From NCBI RefSeq assembly GCF_027497215.1, contig NZ_CP114904.1:1612001-1676000 (forward strand): a stretch of 64,000 nucleotides of DNA. Reading direction: 5' to 3'. Source of the stretch: Micromonospora sp. WMMD812 (GTDB lineage: Bacteria > Actinomycetota > Actinomycetes > Mycobacteriales > Micromonosporaceae). Below the pieces are notes generated by a model that was not told the DNA's origin, made no database searches, and worked only from the letters and a program-made list of their open reading frames with translations. Position numbers and translations under genes: made by a program. Shown one piece after another: positions 42,021 through 50,484 of the stretch (positions are counted from its first letter, which is position 1; the number at the start of each line of letters is the position of its first letter).

Positions 42021-43343
42021 GTGAAGGAATCCGCCGGATGGCGGGCGGAGATCGCGGCCGATCGGCGACCGAAGGTGATCGTCGACGACGACCCCACCGG
42101 GACCCAGTCCGTCAGCGACGTCGAGGTGATCCTGCGACCGGACCGGGCCGCGTTCGACCACTTCTTCGCCTCGACGCAGCGCGCAACCTTCGTACTGTCC
42201 AACAGCCGGGCACTTCCCGAACGCGCCGCGACCGCGCTGGTCGGCGACATCGCCCGCACGGTGACGGCGGCCAGCCGAGCGGCCGGGCGGCCACCGACCC
42301 TGATCCTGCGCGGAGATTCGACGCTACGCGGTCATGTGATCGCCGAGGCCGAAGCCGTGGCACCGCACACGCCGATGCTGTTCGTGCCCGCGTTCCTCGA
42401 CGGCGGCCGCTTCACGCGCGACGGCGTCCACTATCTGTGGACCGAGTCCGGGGCAGTCCCGGTGGCCGACACCGAGTTCGCCCGGGACCCGGACTTCGGT
42501 TACCGCAGCCGGCACCTCAGCGACTGGGTGAGCGAGGTCAGCGGCGGCCGCCGACATGCGGTGATCGTGCCGCTCGCCCGGCTGGCTGAGCGCGGACCAG
42601 ACGCGGTCGCCGAGGCTCTGCTGGGCGCGGCGCCCGACGCGGTGGTCATCCCCGACTGTGTCAGCGACGCCGATGTCCTGGCCATCGCGGCCGGCCTGAT
42701 CAGGGCGCAGACCCGGGGTGCCCGGGTGGTGGTCCGCTGCGCCGCCTCGCTCGCCGCCGCCCTGGCTGGCCTGTCCACGCGGCCGCTGGCACGTCTCGAA
42801 CTGCCAACCCCCGGCCGGGTCCTGATCGCCTGCGGCTCGTTCACCAACGCCAGCACCCGGCAGCTGCGGGCGTTGGGCGGGCTGTGGCATCGACGCGTGG
42901 ACATCCCGCTCGGCGCGCCACACGGCGAGGATCGACTGCTGGCCAAAGCGCTGCGCGAGCGTCTCGACCGGGACGGCCGGGCGGTGGTGGCCACCGACCG
43001 GACGCCCCGGCACGGTACCGTCCCCGCCGCGCCCGAGCTGCTCATGGACACCCTCGTCCGGACCGTGCGGCAGCTCGCCGCCGACGTGGACCTGGTCGTC
43101 GCCAAGGGCGGCATCACCTCGGCCCGGCTCGCCACCGAGGCGCTGGGCGCGACCAGCGCCCGGGTACGCGGACAGATCCTGCCCGGCGTACCGGTCTGGG
43201 ATCTGCACGCATCCGGAAAGAACCCGTCCTACGTGATCGTGCCCGGCAACGTCGGCGCCGACAGCACCCTGCGGGACATCCTCGATCGGATCGCCACGGC
43301 GCCCGCCGGGCGGTCTCCGCACGTCGAGCAGGGCGAGCTGTGA
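42021..43343 (+). CDS. Four-carbon acid sugar kinase family protein (DUF1537/OtnK-like)
   Basis: A 440-residue kinase of the OtnK/DUF1537 family. Known members phosphorylate 3-oxo-tetronates or related C4 acids. The N-terminal substrate domain has VIVDDDPTGTQSVSDVEVI and LILRGDSTLRGH. The C-terminal nucleotide domain has VLIACGSFTNASTRQLRA, VVAKGGITSARLATEALG and VIVPGNVGADSTLRDIL, all typical. GTG start after a G-run. It is the first gene of the DeoR-controlled operon; its stop overlaps the FGGY kinase start (GTGA 43340-43343). Whether its substrate is a tetronate or another sugar acid cannot be told from sequence. Confidence 0.88.
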   Translation: MKESAGWRAEIAADRRPKVIVDDDPTGTQSVSDVEVILRPDRAAFDHFFASTQRATFVLSNSRALPERAATALVGDIARTVTAASRAAGRPPTLILRGDSTLRGHVIAEAEAVAPHTPMLFVPAFLDGGRFTRDGVHYLWTESGAVPVADTEFARDPDFGYRSRHLSDWVSEVSGGRRHAVIVPLARLAERGPDAVAEALLGAAPDAVVIPDCVSDADVLAIAAGLIRAQTRGARVVVRCAASLAAALAGLSTRPLARLELPTPGRVLIACGSFTNASTRQLRALGGLWHRRVDIPLGAPHGEDRLLAKALRERLDRDGRAVVATDRTPRHGTVPAAPELLMDTLVRTVRQLAADVDLVVAKGGITSARLATEALGATSARVRGQILPGVPVWDLHASGKNPSYVIVPGNVGADSTLRDILDRIATAPAGRSPHVEQGEL

Positions 43344-44806
43344 ACGAGGCCGAGCCGTTGCTCGCCGGCCTGGACGTGGGCACCACGCACACCAAGGCCG
43401 GCGTCTACCGCACCGACGGCAGCCCGGTGGCCCAACGCCAGGCCCCCACCCCGCCCGACACCGAGGCGCTGCGGGACACCGCGCTGCGACTGCTCGCGGA
43501 GTGCGTGTCGGCCACCGATGTCCCGCCGGTCGCCATCGGGGTCGCCAGCATGGCGGAGACGGGCGTACCGCTGGACGCCGGCGGCGCCCCCGTCGGAGAG
43601 CTGCTGCACTGGCGGGACCGCCGCGCCGGCCGGCAGGCCGAGCAGCTGGCCGCGGCGGTCGGCCGGGCGGCCTTCTTCGCCACCACCGGACTGCACCCGA
43701 GCGCGAAGCTGCCACTGGCCCGCTGGATCTGGCTGCGCCAGCACGACCCGGACGTCCTGCGGCGGATGGCCTGCTGGGCGAACACCGCCGACCTCGTCGT
43801 GGGCGCCCTCACCGGCACCGTCGCCACCAGCCCGACGTTGGCCGCCCGTTCCGGCGGGTTCGACATCGCCGCCGGGGAGTACCGGCCCGAACTACTCGAC
43901 CTGGCCGGACTCCGACCCGAGCAGCTGCCGCCGGTGCTCGCCGCCGACCAGGTCGCAGGGCGGGTCACCGCCACCGCCGCACGGCGCACCGGGCTGCCCG
44001 CCGGCACCCCCGTCGTCGTCGCCGGGCACGATCATCTGGTCGCCGCCTGGGCCGCCGGGGTCCGGTCCCCCGGCCAGGTCGCCGACTCCATGGGTACGGC
44101 GGAGGCGATCGTCACCCCCGTCGTCGCGCTGCCGCCCCCAACCGTGCGGGCCACCGGGAACTCCGTCGGCCCGTTCGTCGACGGTCGGTCGTTCTGCCTG
44201 ATCAGCGGCCTGTCCAGCAGCGGCGGCCTGGTCGAATGGCTCCTCGACGCGATCACGCCGGCCGGGCAGCCGAACCGGCACGCGTGGTTCACCGACCTCG
44301 TCGGCCCGCCGGCCGGCCCGCCGACCGGCATCACCGTGCAGCCGTACCTGCACGGGCGGGCCAGCCCCGAGCCCGATCCGCACCGGACGCTCGCCTTCCA
44401 CGGCATCCGCCCACAGCACACTCTCGCCGACATCGGCCGTGCCGTCCTGGAAGGGCTCTGCATGCAGGTGCGCTGGATGGTCGAGACCCAGTCGAGCATC
44501 AGCGGGCACCAACCCGACTCGGTGCGGGTCTTCGGCGGGCCCACCGCCAACCCCACCTGGATGTGGATCAAGGCACAGGTGACCCCGGCCCCCGTCGTCG
44601 TGCTGCCCGGGCATTGCGGCGCTGCGCTCGGCGCGGCCCAACTCGCCGGACGGGCGATCGGCATCCCGCAGACGCCCCCGCCGGGACCACCACCACGACA
44701 GGTACCGGGGGCCGGGCCCGAGTGGGAAGCGGCGTACCGCTCGCATTTCCTGCCGTCGGCCACGACCGCCGCCACCCCGTCCGCCAACAGTGAGGAAGCA
44801 CCGTGA
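43340..44806 (+). CDS. FGGY-family carbohydrate kinase
   Basis: A 488-residue sugar kinase with actin-like fold. The N-terminal phosphate loop is LAGLDVGTTHTKAGVYRTDG, followed by IGVASMAETGVPLDAGG. The catalytic Asp is probably in VVAGHDHLVAAWAAGV, and the C-terminal lobe has VFGGPTANPTWMWIKAQVTPAPV. Family substrates include xylulose, ribulose, gluconate and erythritol; motifs here do not decide among them. The start GTG at 43340 overlaps the upstream stop, and its stop overlaps the aldolase start (44803-44806). Two kinases in one operon suggest two different phosphorylation steps or two entry substrates. Confidence 0.9.
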   Translation: MNEAEPLLAGLDVGTTHTKAGVYRTDGSPVAQRQAPTPPDTEALRDTALRLLAECVSATDVPPVAIGVASMAETGVPLDAGGAPVGELLHWRDRRAGRQAEQLAAAVGRAAFFATTGLHPSAKLPLARWIWLRQHDPDVLRRMACWANTADLVVGALTGTVATSPTLAARSGGFDIAAGEYRPELLDLAGLRPEQLPPVLAADQVAGRVTATAARRTGLPAGTPVVVAGHDHLVAAWAAGVRSPGQVADSMGTAEAIVTPVVALPPPTVRATGNSVGPFVDGRSFCLISGLSSSGGLVEWLLDAITPAGQPNRHAWFTDLVGPPAGPPTGITVQPYLHGRASPEPDPHRTLAFHGIRPQHTLADIGRAVLEGLCMQVRWMVETQSSISGHQPDSVRVFGGPTANPTWMWIKAQVTPAPVVVLPGHCGAALGAAQLAGRAIGIPQTPPPGPPPRQVPGAGPEWEAAYRSHFLPSATTAATPSANSEEAP

Positions 44807-45693
44807 CCGTCCCACCAGCGCCGACCCTGGACCGGCTCGCCCGCGCCACCGGCACGTTCGCCATGGTCGCCATGGACCAGCGGGAGAGCCTGCGCACCAT
44901 GCTCAGCGAGCAGGGCCACCCCGCCGACGACGCGGCGCTCACCTCGTTCAAGCTCGAGGTCGCCGCCGCGCTGGCGCCACACGCCTCGGCGTTCCTGATC
45001 GACCGGCACTACGCGTACGCCGACATCGTCCGGGAACGGCTGCTGCCGACCGGCTGCGGGCTGATCCTCGCCGTCGACGCGCTGTCCCAGCCGCCCGGCG
45101 AGCCGGTGGACGACACCGCCATCGACGGGGACGTCGACCTCGACCAGGCGCGGCGGGACGGCGTGGTGGCGTTGAAGCTGTTGGTGATGTGGAAGCGGGA
45201 CGGCGGCGAGGAGCGCCGGGTGGCGATGGCCGCCCGCTTCGTCGAGCTTTGCAGGCGGGCGGGGCTGCTCTCCGTACTCGAACCGGTCGCCGTCCCCGCG
45301 CCGGGACAGCGGGACTTCGACCTCGACGCGGCCATCCTCGACGCCGCCGCCGCCCTCGGCCCGCTCGACCCGAGTCTCTACAAGGCACAGGTGCCCCGGC
45401 GGGGCCGCGGGGACTTCGGGCAACTCGTTGGCGCCTGCGAGAAACTGGACCGGCAACTCGCCCGGCCCTGGGTGGTGCTCTCCAACGGCGTGGAGACGGC
45501 GGACTTCCCGAACGCCGTCGAGGCCGCCTGCCGGGCCGGGGCGTCCGGGATGCTGGCCGGCCGGGCGCTGTGGCGCGACGCCCTCGCCACGGCCGATCCG
45601 ACGGCGGCGCTGCTCGGGGAGTCCGTCGACCGGCTCCGGCGGCTGGTCGAGACCGTCGACCGGCACGGCCGACGGTGGACCGAGGCCGGCTGA
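44803..45693 (+). CDS. YihT/LacD-type class I aldolase
   Basis: A 296-residue TIM-barrel aldolase. It closely follows E. coli YihT (sulfofructose-1-phosphate aldolase) and LacD: RATGTFAMVAMDQRESLRTM, then VVALKLLVMWKRDGG, LSVLEPVAVP, FDLDAAILDAAAALG and WVVLSNGVETADFPNAV. The Schiff-base lysine is Lys194 in SLYKAQVP, at the YihT position. It should cleave a phosphorylated ketose into DHAP and a C3 aldehyde. The sulfonate-binding residues of YihT cannot be confirmed by eye, so the substrate may be tagatose- or fructose-like. Coupled to both neighbours (4-bp and 1-bp overlaps). Confidence 0.88.
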   Translation: MTVPPAPTLDRLARATGTFAMVAMDQRESLRTMLSEQGHPADDAALTSFKLEVAAALAPHASAFLIDRHYAYADIVRERLLPTGCGLILAVDALSQPPGEPVDDTAIDGDVDLDQARRDGVVALKLLVMWKRDGGEERRVAMAARFVELCRRAGLLSVLEPVAVPAPGQRDFDLDAAILDAAAALGPLDPSLYKAQVPRRGRGDFGQLVGACEKLDRQLARPWVVLSNGVETADFPNAVEAACRAGASGMLAGRALWRDALATADPTAALLGESVDRLRRLVETVDRHGRRWTEAG

Positions 45694-46496
45694 TGGACCC
45701 CGTCGTCAACCTGGGCCTGCTCTTCACGGAGCTGCCGTGGCAGCAACGGTTCGCCGCCGCGGCCGAGGCGGGCTTCCACCGGGTGGAGTTCCCCTGGCCC
45801 CCGCTGCCACCCGACGAGGTGTCGCGGTTGGCGCGCGCGGCGGGGGTACAGGTCGGGCTGCTGAACATGGACGCCGGTGATCTCGCCGCCGGTGAGCGCG
45901 GTTACGGCAACGATCCACGACTCGTCATACGCTGGCGCGACCAGCTGCGGCAGGCGCTGGACCTGGCCCGCGACCTCGACTGCCCGCTGGTGAACGTCCT
46001 CGCCGGACGCCGGCTGCCCGGACTCGACGAGTCGGACCAGCTGCGGTGCCTCACCGGCAACCTGCGCTGGGCCGCCGACCTCGCCCGGCGGTGCGGCCGG
46101 ACCCTCGTCATCGAGCCGATCAACGACCACGACATACCCGGTTACCTGCTGCCCCGCGTCGTCGACGTACTCGCCGTCCTGGAACCCATCGATCACGAGG
46201 CGGTCAAGCTCCAGCTGGACGTCTACCACGTCGCGGCGATGGGCGACGACGTCACCGCTGCGGTGGCGACGGCCGGCAGCAGGCTCGGCCACGTACAGCT
46301 CGCCGATCACCCGGGCCGCCACGAGCCGGGCACCGCCGACCTGGATGTCGACGCGCTGCTCTCGGCGCTGACCGCGACCGGCTACCAGGGCGGGCTCGGT
46401 CTGGAGTACGAACCCACCCTGCCCTCGGCCGCGAGCCTACGCGCCGTCGCCGCACGGTACCCGCGACTGAGACCAGCCAAGGAGCGAGCCGCATGA
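45693..46496 (+). CDS. Hydroxypyruvate isomerase-like TIM barrel
   Basis: A 267-residue xylose-isomerase-like TIM barrel of the Hyi/OtnI group. Key parts are AAAEAGFHRVEFPWP, then LVIEPINDHDIPGYLL (metal-ligand Glu), LQLDVYHVAAMG (Asp/His ligands), LGHVQLADHPGRHEPGTADLD and GGLGLEYEP (last Glu). OtnI isomerises 2-oxo- to 3-oxo-tetronate, and Hyi interconverts hydroxypyruvate and tartronate semialdehyde. Together with an OtnK-like kinase in the same operon, a 2-oxo-sugar-acid isomerase role fits. The ATG overlaps the aldolase stop (TGATG). Confidence 0.88.
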   Translation: MDPVVNLGLLFTELPWQQRFAAAAEAGFHRVEFPWPPLPPDEVSRLARAAGVQVGLLNMDAGDLAAGERGYGNDPRLVIRWRDQLRQALDLARDLDCPLVNVLAGRRLPGLDESDQLRCLTGNLRWAADLARRCGRTLVIEPINDHDIPGYLLPRVVDVLAVLEPIDHEAVKLQLDVYHVAAMGDDVTAAVATAGSRLGHVQLADHPGRHEPGTADLDVDALLSALTATGYQGGLGLEYEPTLPSAASLRAVAARYPRLRPAKERAA

Positions 46497-47149
46497 ACCG
46501 GATCTGCCTGCTGCACACGGTCACCGGCCTGCCCGCCGTCTTCGCCGACCTGCTCGGTACCGAGGTGGGCCCGGTTGACGCCGTCAACATCGTCGACGAG
46601 ACGCTGCTCCGCGACACCGTCGAACACGGCATGCTGCCGCGTACCCGTCGCCGGGTGGCCAGCTATGCGGGGTTCGCGGCCGAGTCCGGCGCTGCCGCCG
46701 TACTGGTCACCTGCTCGTCGATTGGTGAGGCGGCCGAGCAGGCGCGCGCCGAGGTCGGCATCCCGATCTACCGAGTCGACGAACCGATGGCCGAGCAGGC
46801 CGTCACGCTCGGCCCGCGCATCGGCGTACTGGCGACCCTCGCCGCCACCCTGCAACCCACCCGAGACCTGCTGCGTCGCAAGGCCGGCGAGCGCGGCGAG
46901 CCGGCCGAGATCCGCGAGTCGGTCTGTCCCGGCGCGTTCGAGGCACTGCGGGGCGGCGATCCCGGCCGACACGACCAGCTCGTCGCCGCCGAGGTACGCC
47001 GCCTGGCCGGCGAGGTCGACGTGCTGGTGCTGGCGCAGGCCAGCATGGCGCGGGTGGTCGACGCGCTGCCCGCCGATCAGGTGCCGGTGCCGGTGCTCAG
47101 CTCTCCCCGGTCCGGTGTACGGCAGCTGCACCCGTTCGCCACCCGTTGA
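46493..47149 (+). CDS. Asp/Glu racemase-superfamily protein, one catalytic Cys
   Basis: A 218-residue protein of the Asp/Glu/hydantoin racemase fold (MNRICLLHTVTGLP at the start; RIGVLATLAATLQPTRDLL). The first catalytic site is LVTCSSIGE with Cys74. At the second site, where racemases have another Cys, the sequence reads VLAQASMARV, so the partner Cys is absent (Ala182 region). Single-Cys relatives are decarboxylases or isomerases, not two-base racemases. It overlaps the isomerase gene by 4 bp (46493-46496) and is the last gene before the hairpin at 47173. Its role in a sugar operon is unexplained. Confidence 0.85.
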   Translation: MNRICLLHTVTGLPAVFADLLGTEVGPVDAVNIVDETLLRDTVEHGMLPRTRRRVASYAGFAAESGAAAVLVTCSSIGEAAEQARAEVGIPIYRVDEPMAEQAVTLGPRIGVLATLAATLQPTRDLLRRKAGERGEPAEIRESVCPGAFEALRGGDPGRHDQLVAAEVRRLAGEVDVLVLAQASMARVVDALPADQVPVPVLSSPRSGVRQLHPFATR

Positions 47150-47172
47150 CCGCCATCGAGGCGGGCACCCGC

Positions 47173-47200
47173 GCCGGTCGCCCGGCACCGGGCGGCCGGC
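47173..47200. terminator. Strong bidirectional terminator hairpin
   Basis: GCCGG-T-CGCCCGG (47173-47185), loop CA, CCGGGCG-G-CCGGC (47188-47200): a 13-bp stem with one T-G pair. It lies between convergent stops (47149 on + and 47204 on minus) and should serve both operons. Confidence 0.75.
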
Positions 47201-47203
47201 TCC

Positions 47204-48610
47204 TCACCCCCAACCAGGGTCCTCACGTTTCCCGGCGAGGCCGTCGGTGGCGTCGACGACCCGGTTCGCGGCGATCACGGCCGCGTAGTAACGGGCACTG
47301 TCCTTGACGGTGCGCCGCTGGGTCTCCCGGTCGACGTGGACCAGGCCGAAGCGCTGGCCGTACCCCTCGGCCCATTCCAGGTTGTCCAGCAGCGACCAGT
47401 GCAGGTACCCCAGCACCTGCACGCCGGCCTCGATCGCTCGGGACATGGCCAGCAGGTGGGCGCGCAGCGCGCGTACCCGCCCGGTGTCGCGGACCCGCCC
47501 GTCGGGGCCGGGTTCGGCGTTCCAGACGCCGCCGTTCTCGGTGATCAGCAGCGGGATGTCGTAGTCGCGGTGCAGGCGTACCAGCAGGTCGTAGAAGACC
47601 TCGGGAACGTCCTCCCAGCCGCTGTCGGTGACCGGGACGCCCGGCTGCGCCGGCAGCACCCGCCAGGGCAGGGGCTCCGCTGCGGCGGCGCTGATCCGCC
47701 GGCGGGTGTAGTAGTTCACGCCGATGAGGTCCGGGCGGGCGCCGATCAGATCGAGGTCGCCGGGCCGCACCCAGTCCAATGGACCGACCAGTCGCTCGAA
47801 CAACTCGGCGGTGTCCGCCGGGTACCGGCCGCGCAACACCGGATCGAGGAACCAGCGGTTGGTGTAGCCGTCGGACCCCCACGCCGCGGCGGTGTCGGCC
47901 GGGTCGTCGGTGACCGGATAGTTGGGGAAGAGACTCAGTGGGATGCCGACCCGGGCAAAGGGGCGGCGCTCGCGGATGCGCTGGGTCGCCGCGCCGTGTG
48001 CCAGCAAGAGGTGGTGCGCGACGAGCAACGAGGTGCGCAGGTCCTCCTCCCCCGGCGCGTGCAGCCCGAGCCGGTATCCCAGCACGGACGCCACCCACGG
48101 CTCGTTGACCGTCAGCCACGTGTCGACCCGGTCGCCGAGCGCATCGAGGCAAATCTCGGTGTACGCCGCGAAAGCGTCGCTGGTCGCCCGGCTGGTCCAC
48201 CCACCGCGCTCCTGCAGCGCCTGCGGCAGGTCCCAGTGGTACAGCGTCGGCACCGGCGTGATGCCTCGCTCCAGCAGGCCGTCGACCATTCGGTCGTAGT
48301 GCGCCAGGCCCGCCGGGTTCACCGCTCCGGTCCCGTTGGGGACGATGCGCGGCCAGGCCAGCGAGAACCGGTAGGCGTTCATGCCGAGATGGGCCATCAG
48401 GTCGGCGTCGGTGGGCCAGCGGTGGTAGTGGTCGCAGGCGACCTCGCCGGAGTCCATCCCGCGCTCCGCCGTGAAGGTGTCCCAGATGGAGAGGGCGCGG
48501 CCGTCCTCGCGGGCGGCACCCTCGACCTGGTACGAGGAGGTCGCGGCGCCCCACAGGAAGCCGGGCGGGAAGACGTTCGTCGGTCGCTCGCTGTGCGGGT
48601 GCGGGCTCAC
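47204..48610 (-). CDS. GH1 beta-glucosidase
   Basis: A 468-residue family 1 glycosidase that removes beta-linked glucose, galactose or fucose (possibly mannose) from oligosaccharides. FPPGFLWGAATSSYQVEGAA opens the barrel. The acid/base Glu170 is in WLTVNEPW and the nucleophile Glu358 in LLITENGG. HWSLLDNLEWAEGYGQRFGLV is the conserved aglycone-side segment. No signal peptide, so it acts on imported sugars in the cytoplasm. The GTG at 48610 overlaps the upstream stop by 4 bp (48607-48610). It is the last gene of the nine-gene minus-strand operon. Confidence 0.95.
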   Translation of the reverse strand: MSPHPHSERPTNVFPPGFLWGAATSSYQVEGAAREDGRALSIWDTFTAERGMDSGEVACDHYHRWPTDADLMAHLGMNAYRFSLAWPRIVPNGTGAVNPAGLAHYDRMVDGLLERGITPVPTLYHWDLPQALQERGGWTSRATSDAFAAYTEICLDALGDRVDTWLTVNEPWVASVLGYRLGLHAPGEEDLRTSLLVAHHLLLAHGAATQRIRERRPFARVGIPLSLFPNYPVTDDPADTAAAWGSDGYTNRWFLDPVLRGRYPADTAELFERLVGPLDWVRPGDLDLIGARPDLIGVNYYTRRRISAAAAEPLPWRVLPAQPGVPVTDSGWEDVPEVFYDLLVRLHRDYDIPLLITENGGVWNAEPGPDGRVRDTGRVRALRAHLLAMSRAIEAGVQVLGYLHWSLLDNLEWAEGYGQRFGLVHVDRETQRRTVKDSARYYAAVIAANRVVDATDGLAGKREDPGWG

Positions 48611-50484
48611 CAGTCGATCTCCGGAAGGTTGAGGGCCGCCTCGCAGCCGAGCAGCAGCACGCCGACGCTCCACGCGTGTGACAGCGTCAGCAACATGCCC
48701 TTCGCCTGGAAGCAGGCCGTCTGGTAGTAGCGTTCACTGGCCATGCCCCGGTAGGCGTTGAAGTCGCCATCGGCGCGGGCGATGAACTGCCGGAAACAGG
48801 CCAGGTTCTCCCGGGTCCGCTCCAGGTAGTGCGGATCGCCGGTGGCGGCGGCCAACTCGACCATTTCCGGCAGGCAGATCAAGCCGTACGAGTGCAGGTG
48901 CTGGTTGCTCGGCGAGGCCTGGTCGGCGCCGCGGCTGCGGAAGCCGTAATGGCCGAGCAGGGTGTGCTCGTCGAAGGTCACGTCGTAGCTGTAGCGGAAG
49001 GTCAGCATCCAGTCCGCGGCCCGGCGGGCCATGTCCAACCAGCGGTGTTCGCCGGTGGCCCGCCACAGCGCGACGTACGCCAGGATCGCGGCGTAGCCGT
49101 CCTCCGAGGTCGGCGCCAGGTCGACATCCTCGGGCGCGCCGTGCAGGAACTCCTCGTGCACGAACCGGCCGTAGTAATCGCCACCACGCCGGGCGGCGGC
49201 CAGGTAGGCCGGGTCGAGGTCGCCCGCCTCGGCGAGCGCGGCGACCCAGGTCAGCCCTGCCGCGCCGGCCCAGGACAACACGTCCCCGTCGGCGGCGTGC
49301 AGCAGGCTGCCGAGATTGCCGTCGGCACGCTGATTGCGTACCGCGACATCGAGGTTGCTCCGCACCGCGTCCAGCCAACCGGGACGTGGCGTGCCGGCCG
49401 CCCGTTCGGCGCGGACCGCGCGGTGCAGAAACAGGGTCGCCTCGGCCAGGGTACGGGCGTGCAGGCCGCCGCGGACCGGCGTCCAGCTCTGACCCCAGCC
49501 ACGGTCGGCTGTCCACTGCCCCCAGAACGTCCCCGCCGGCGCGAGGTTGGCGCAGATGTGGTCGATGACCGCCGCGCCCGCCGCCACGTGGTCGGCGTTG
49601 CCGCGGCGGCGGCCGTGCGCCAGCAGCGCGTGCGCGTACGGGATGCCGCTGACCCAGGCGACGTGCATCGCGCCCCGGTCACCCAGGCCCTTGACGTTGT
49701 CGTTGAACTCGCGGTCGAACGCCGCCGTCTCCAGCAGCACGGCCGGATCCGGGCGGAAGTGCCACCGGTGCAGCCCGTACGCGGCCAACTCGGCCGCCTC
49801 CGCCACCCCGACCCAGGGCTTCAGCGGGGTCACGGCGGACCGGGCGTGCCGCTCACGCAGCACCGGCGCGTACGCGTGCCGATCGGTCGGCAGCCGGTAG
49901 AGGCACACCTCGACCGTGTGCCGCTCGCCCGGCTGCCAGAGGTGGGTCTGCGCCAGCGGTGTCGCGGGTTGCTGGCTGCCGACGTAGCTGACCGGCGCCT
50001 CGACGTACGGGAAGTCGGCATGCACCAGCGCGGTGCCGGCGTCGTGCGCGAAGCCGATCCCGGTCAGACCGAGCGGACTGTGTTCGTCGACCGCCAGGGC
50101 CAGGCCTCCGGCCGCTCCCCAGGCGAACACCGCAGGGGTGGCCGCTCGGTCGGCCCGGAAGCTCCACGCGGGGGACACGAACCGCTGCGGGTCCCCCGGC
50201 TCGTCCGCGGTTCGCGCGAAGCGCGGGAAGAGTCGCCCGTTGTCCGCGGGGCGGTTCTCACCGTAGAACAACCCGGGAATGAGCCAGTACGGATCGTCGG
50301 CGTCGGCCAGAGTGGCCGACACCCGCAGCCGCGCCTCGGCCGGTACAGCGCCCCGATAGGTGGCGGTGATCGTCACGGTGACGCCGCTGGCGGCGGAGGC
50401 TGCCTGGTGCGTCTCCACCTCGAACAGCTCCGGGTCCAGGCCGCTGACTGTCAGTCGTGCCTCGTCCACCCAGCTCGTCACCAT
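48607..50484 (-). CDS. Unassigned six-hairpin-like glycosidase candidate
   Basis: A 625-residue soluble protein. The N-terminal about 250 residues are beta-rich (VTVTITATYRGAVPAEARLRV, YWLIPGLFYGENRPADNGRLFP). The C-terminal about 350 residues look like an (alpha/alpha)6 toroid with repeated helix-Gly/His pairs: WGQWTADRGWGQSWTPVRGG, LAPTSEDGYAAILAYVALW, ASPSNQHLHSYGLICLPEM and YYQTACFQAKGM. This architecture occurs in many glycosidases and lyases, but I cannot name a CAZy family. Its ATG overlaps the GH2 stop (TGATG at 50482-50486). By position it should remove a decoration or linkage that the flanking GH enzymes cannot. Confidence 0.75.
   Translation of the reverse strand: MVTSWVDEARLTVSGLDPELFEVETHQAASAASGVTVTITATYRGAVPAEARLRVSATLADADDPYWLIPGLFYGENRPADNGRLFPRFARTADEPGDPQRFVSPAWSFRADRAATPAVFAWGAAGGLALAVDEHSPLGLTGIGFAHDAGTALVHADFPYVEAPVSYVGSQQPATPLAQTHLWQPGERHTVEVCLYRLPTDRHAYAPVLRERHARSAVTPLKPWVGVAEAAELAAYGLHRWHFRPDPAVLLETAAFDREFNDNVKGLGDRGAMHVAWVSGIPYAHALLAHGRRRGNADHVAAGAAVIDHICANLAPAGTFWGQWTADRGWGQSWTPVRGGLHARTLAEATLFLHRAVRAERAAGTPRPGWLDAVRSNLDVAVRNQRADGNLGSLLHAADGDVLSWAGAAGLTWVAALAEAGDLDPAYLAAARRGGDYYGRFVHEEFLHGAPEDVDLAPTSEDGYAAILAYVALWRATGEHRWLDMARRAADWMLTFRYSYDVTFDEHTLLGHYGFRSRGADQASPSNQHLHSYGLICLPEMVELAAATGDPHYLERTRENLACFRQFIARADGDFNAYRGMASERYYQTACFQAKGMLLTLSHAWSVGVLLLGCEAALNLPEIDW

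Noticed and set aside
41945..47149. Naming the operon a sulfoglycolysis locus
   Set aside because: Only the aldolase points that way; no sulfoquinovosidase, PfkB kinase or sulfolactaldehyde enzyme was recognised.
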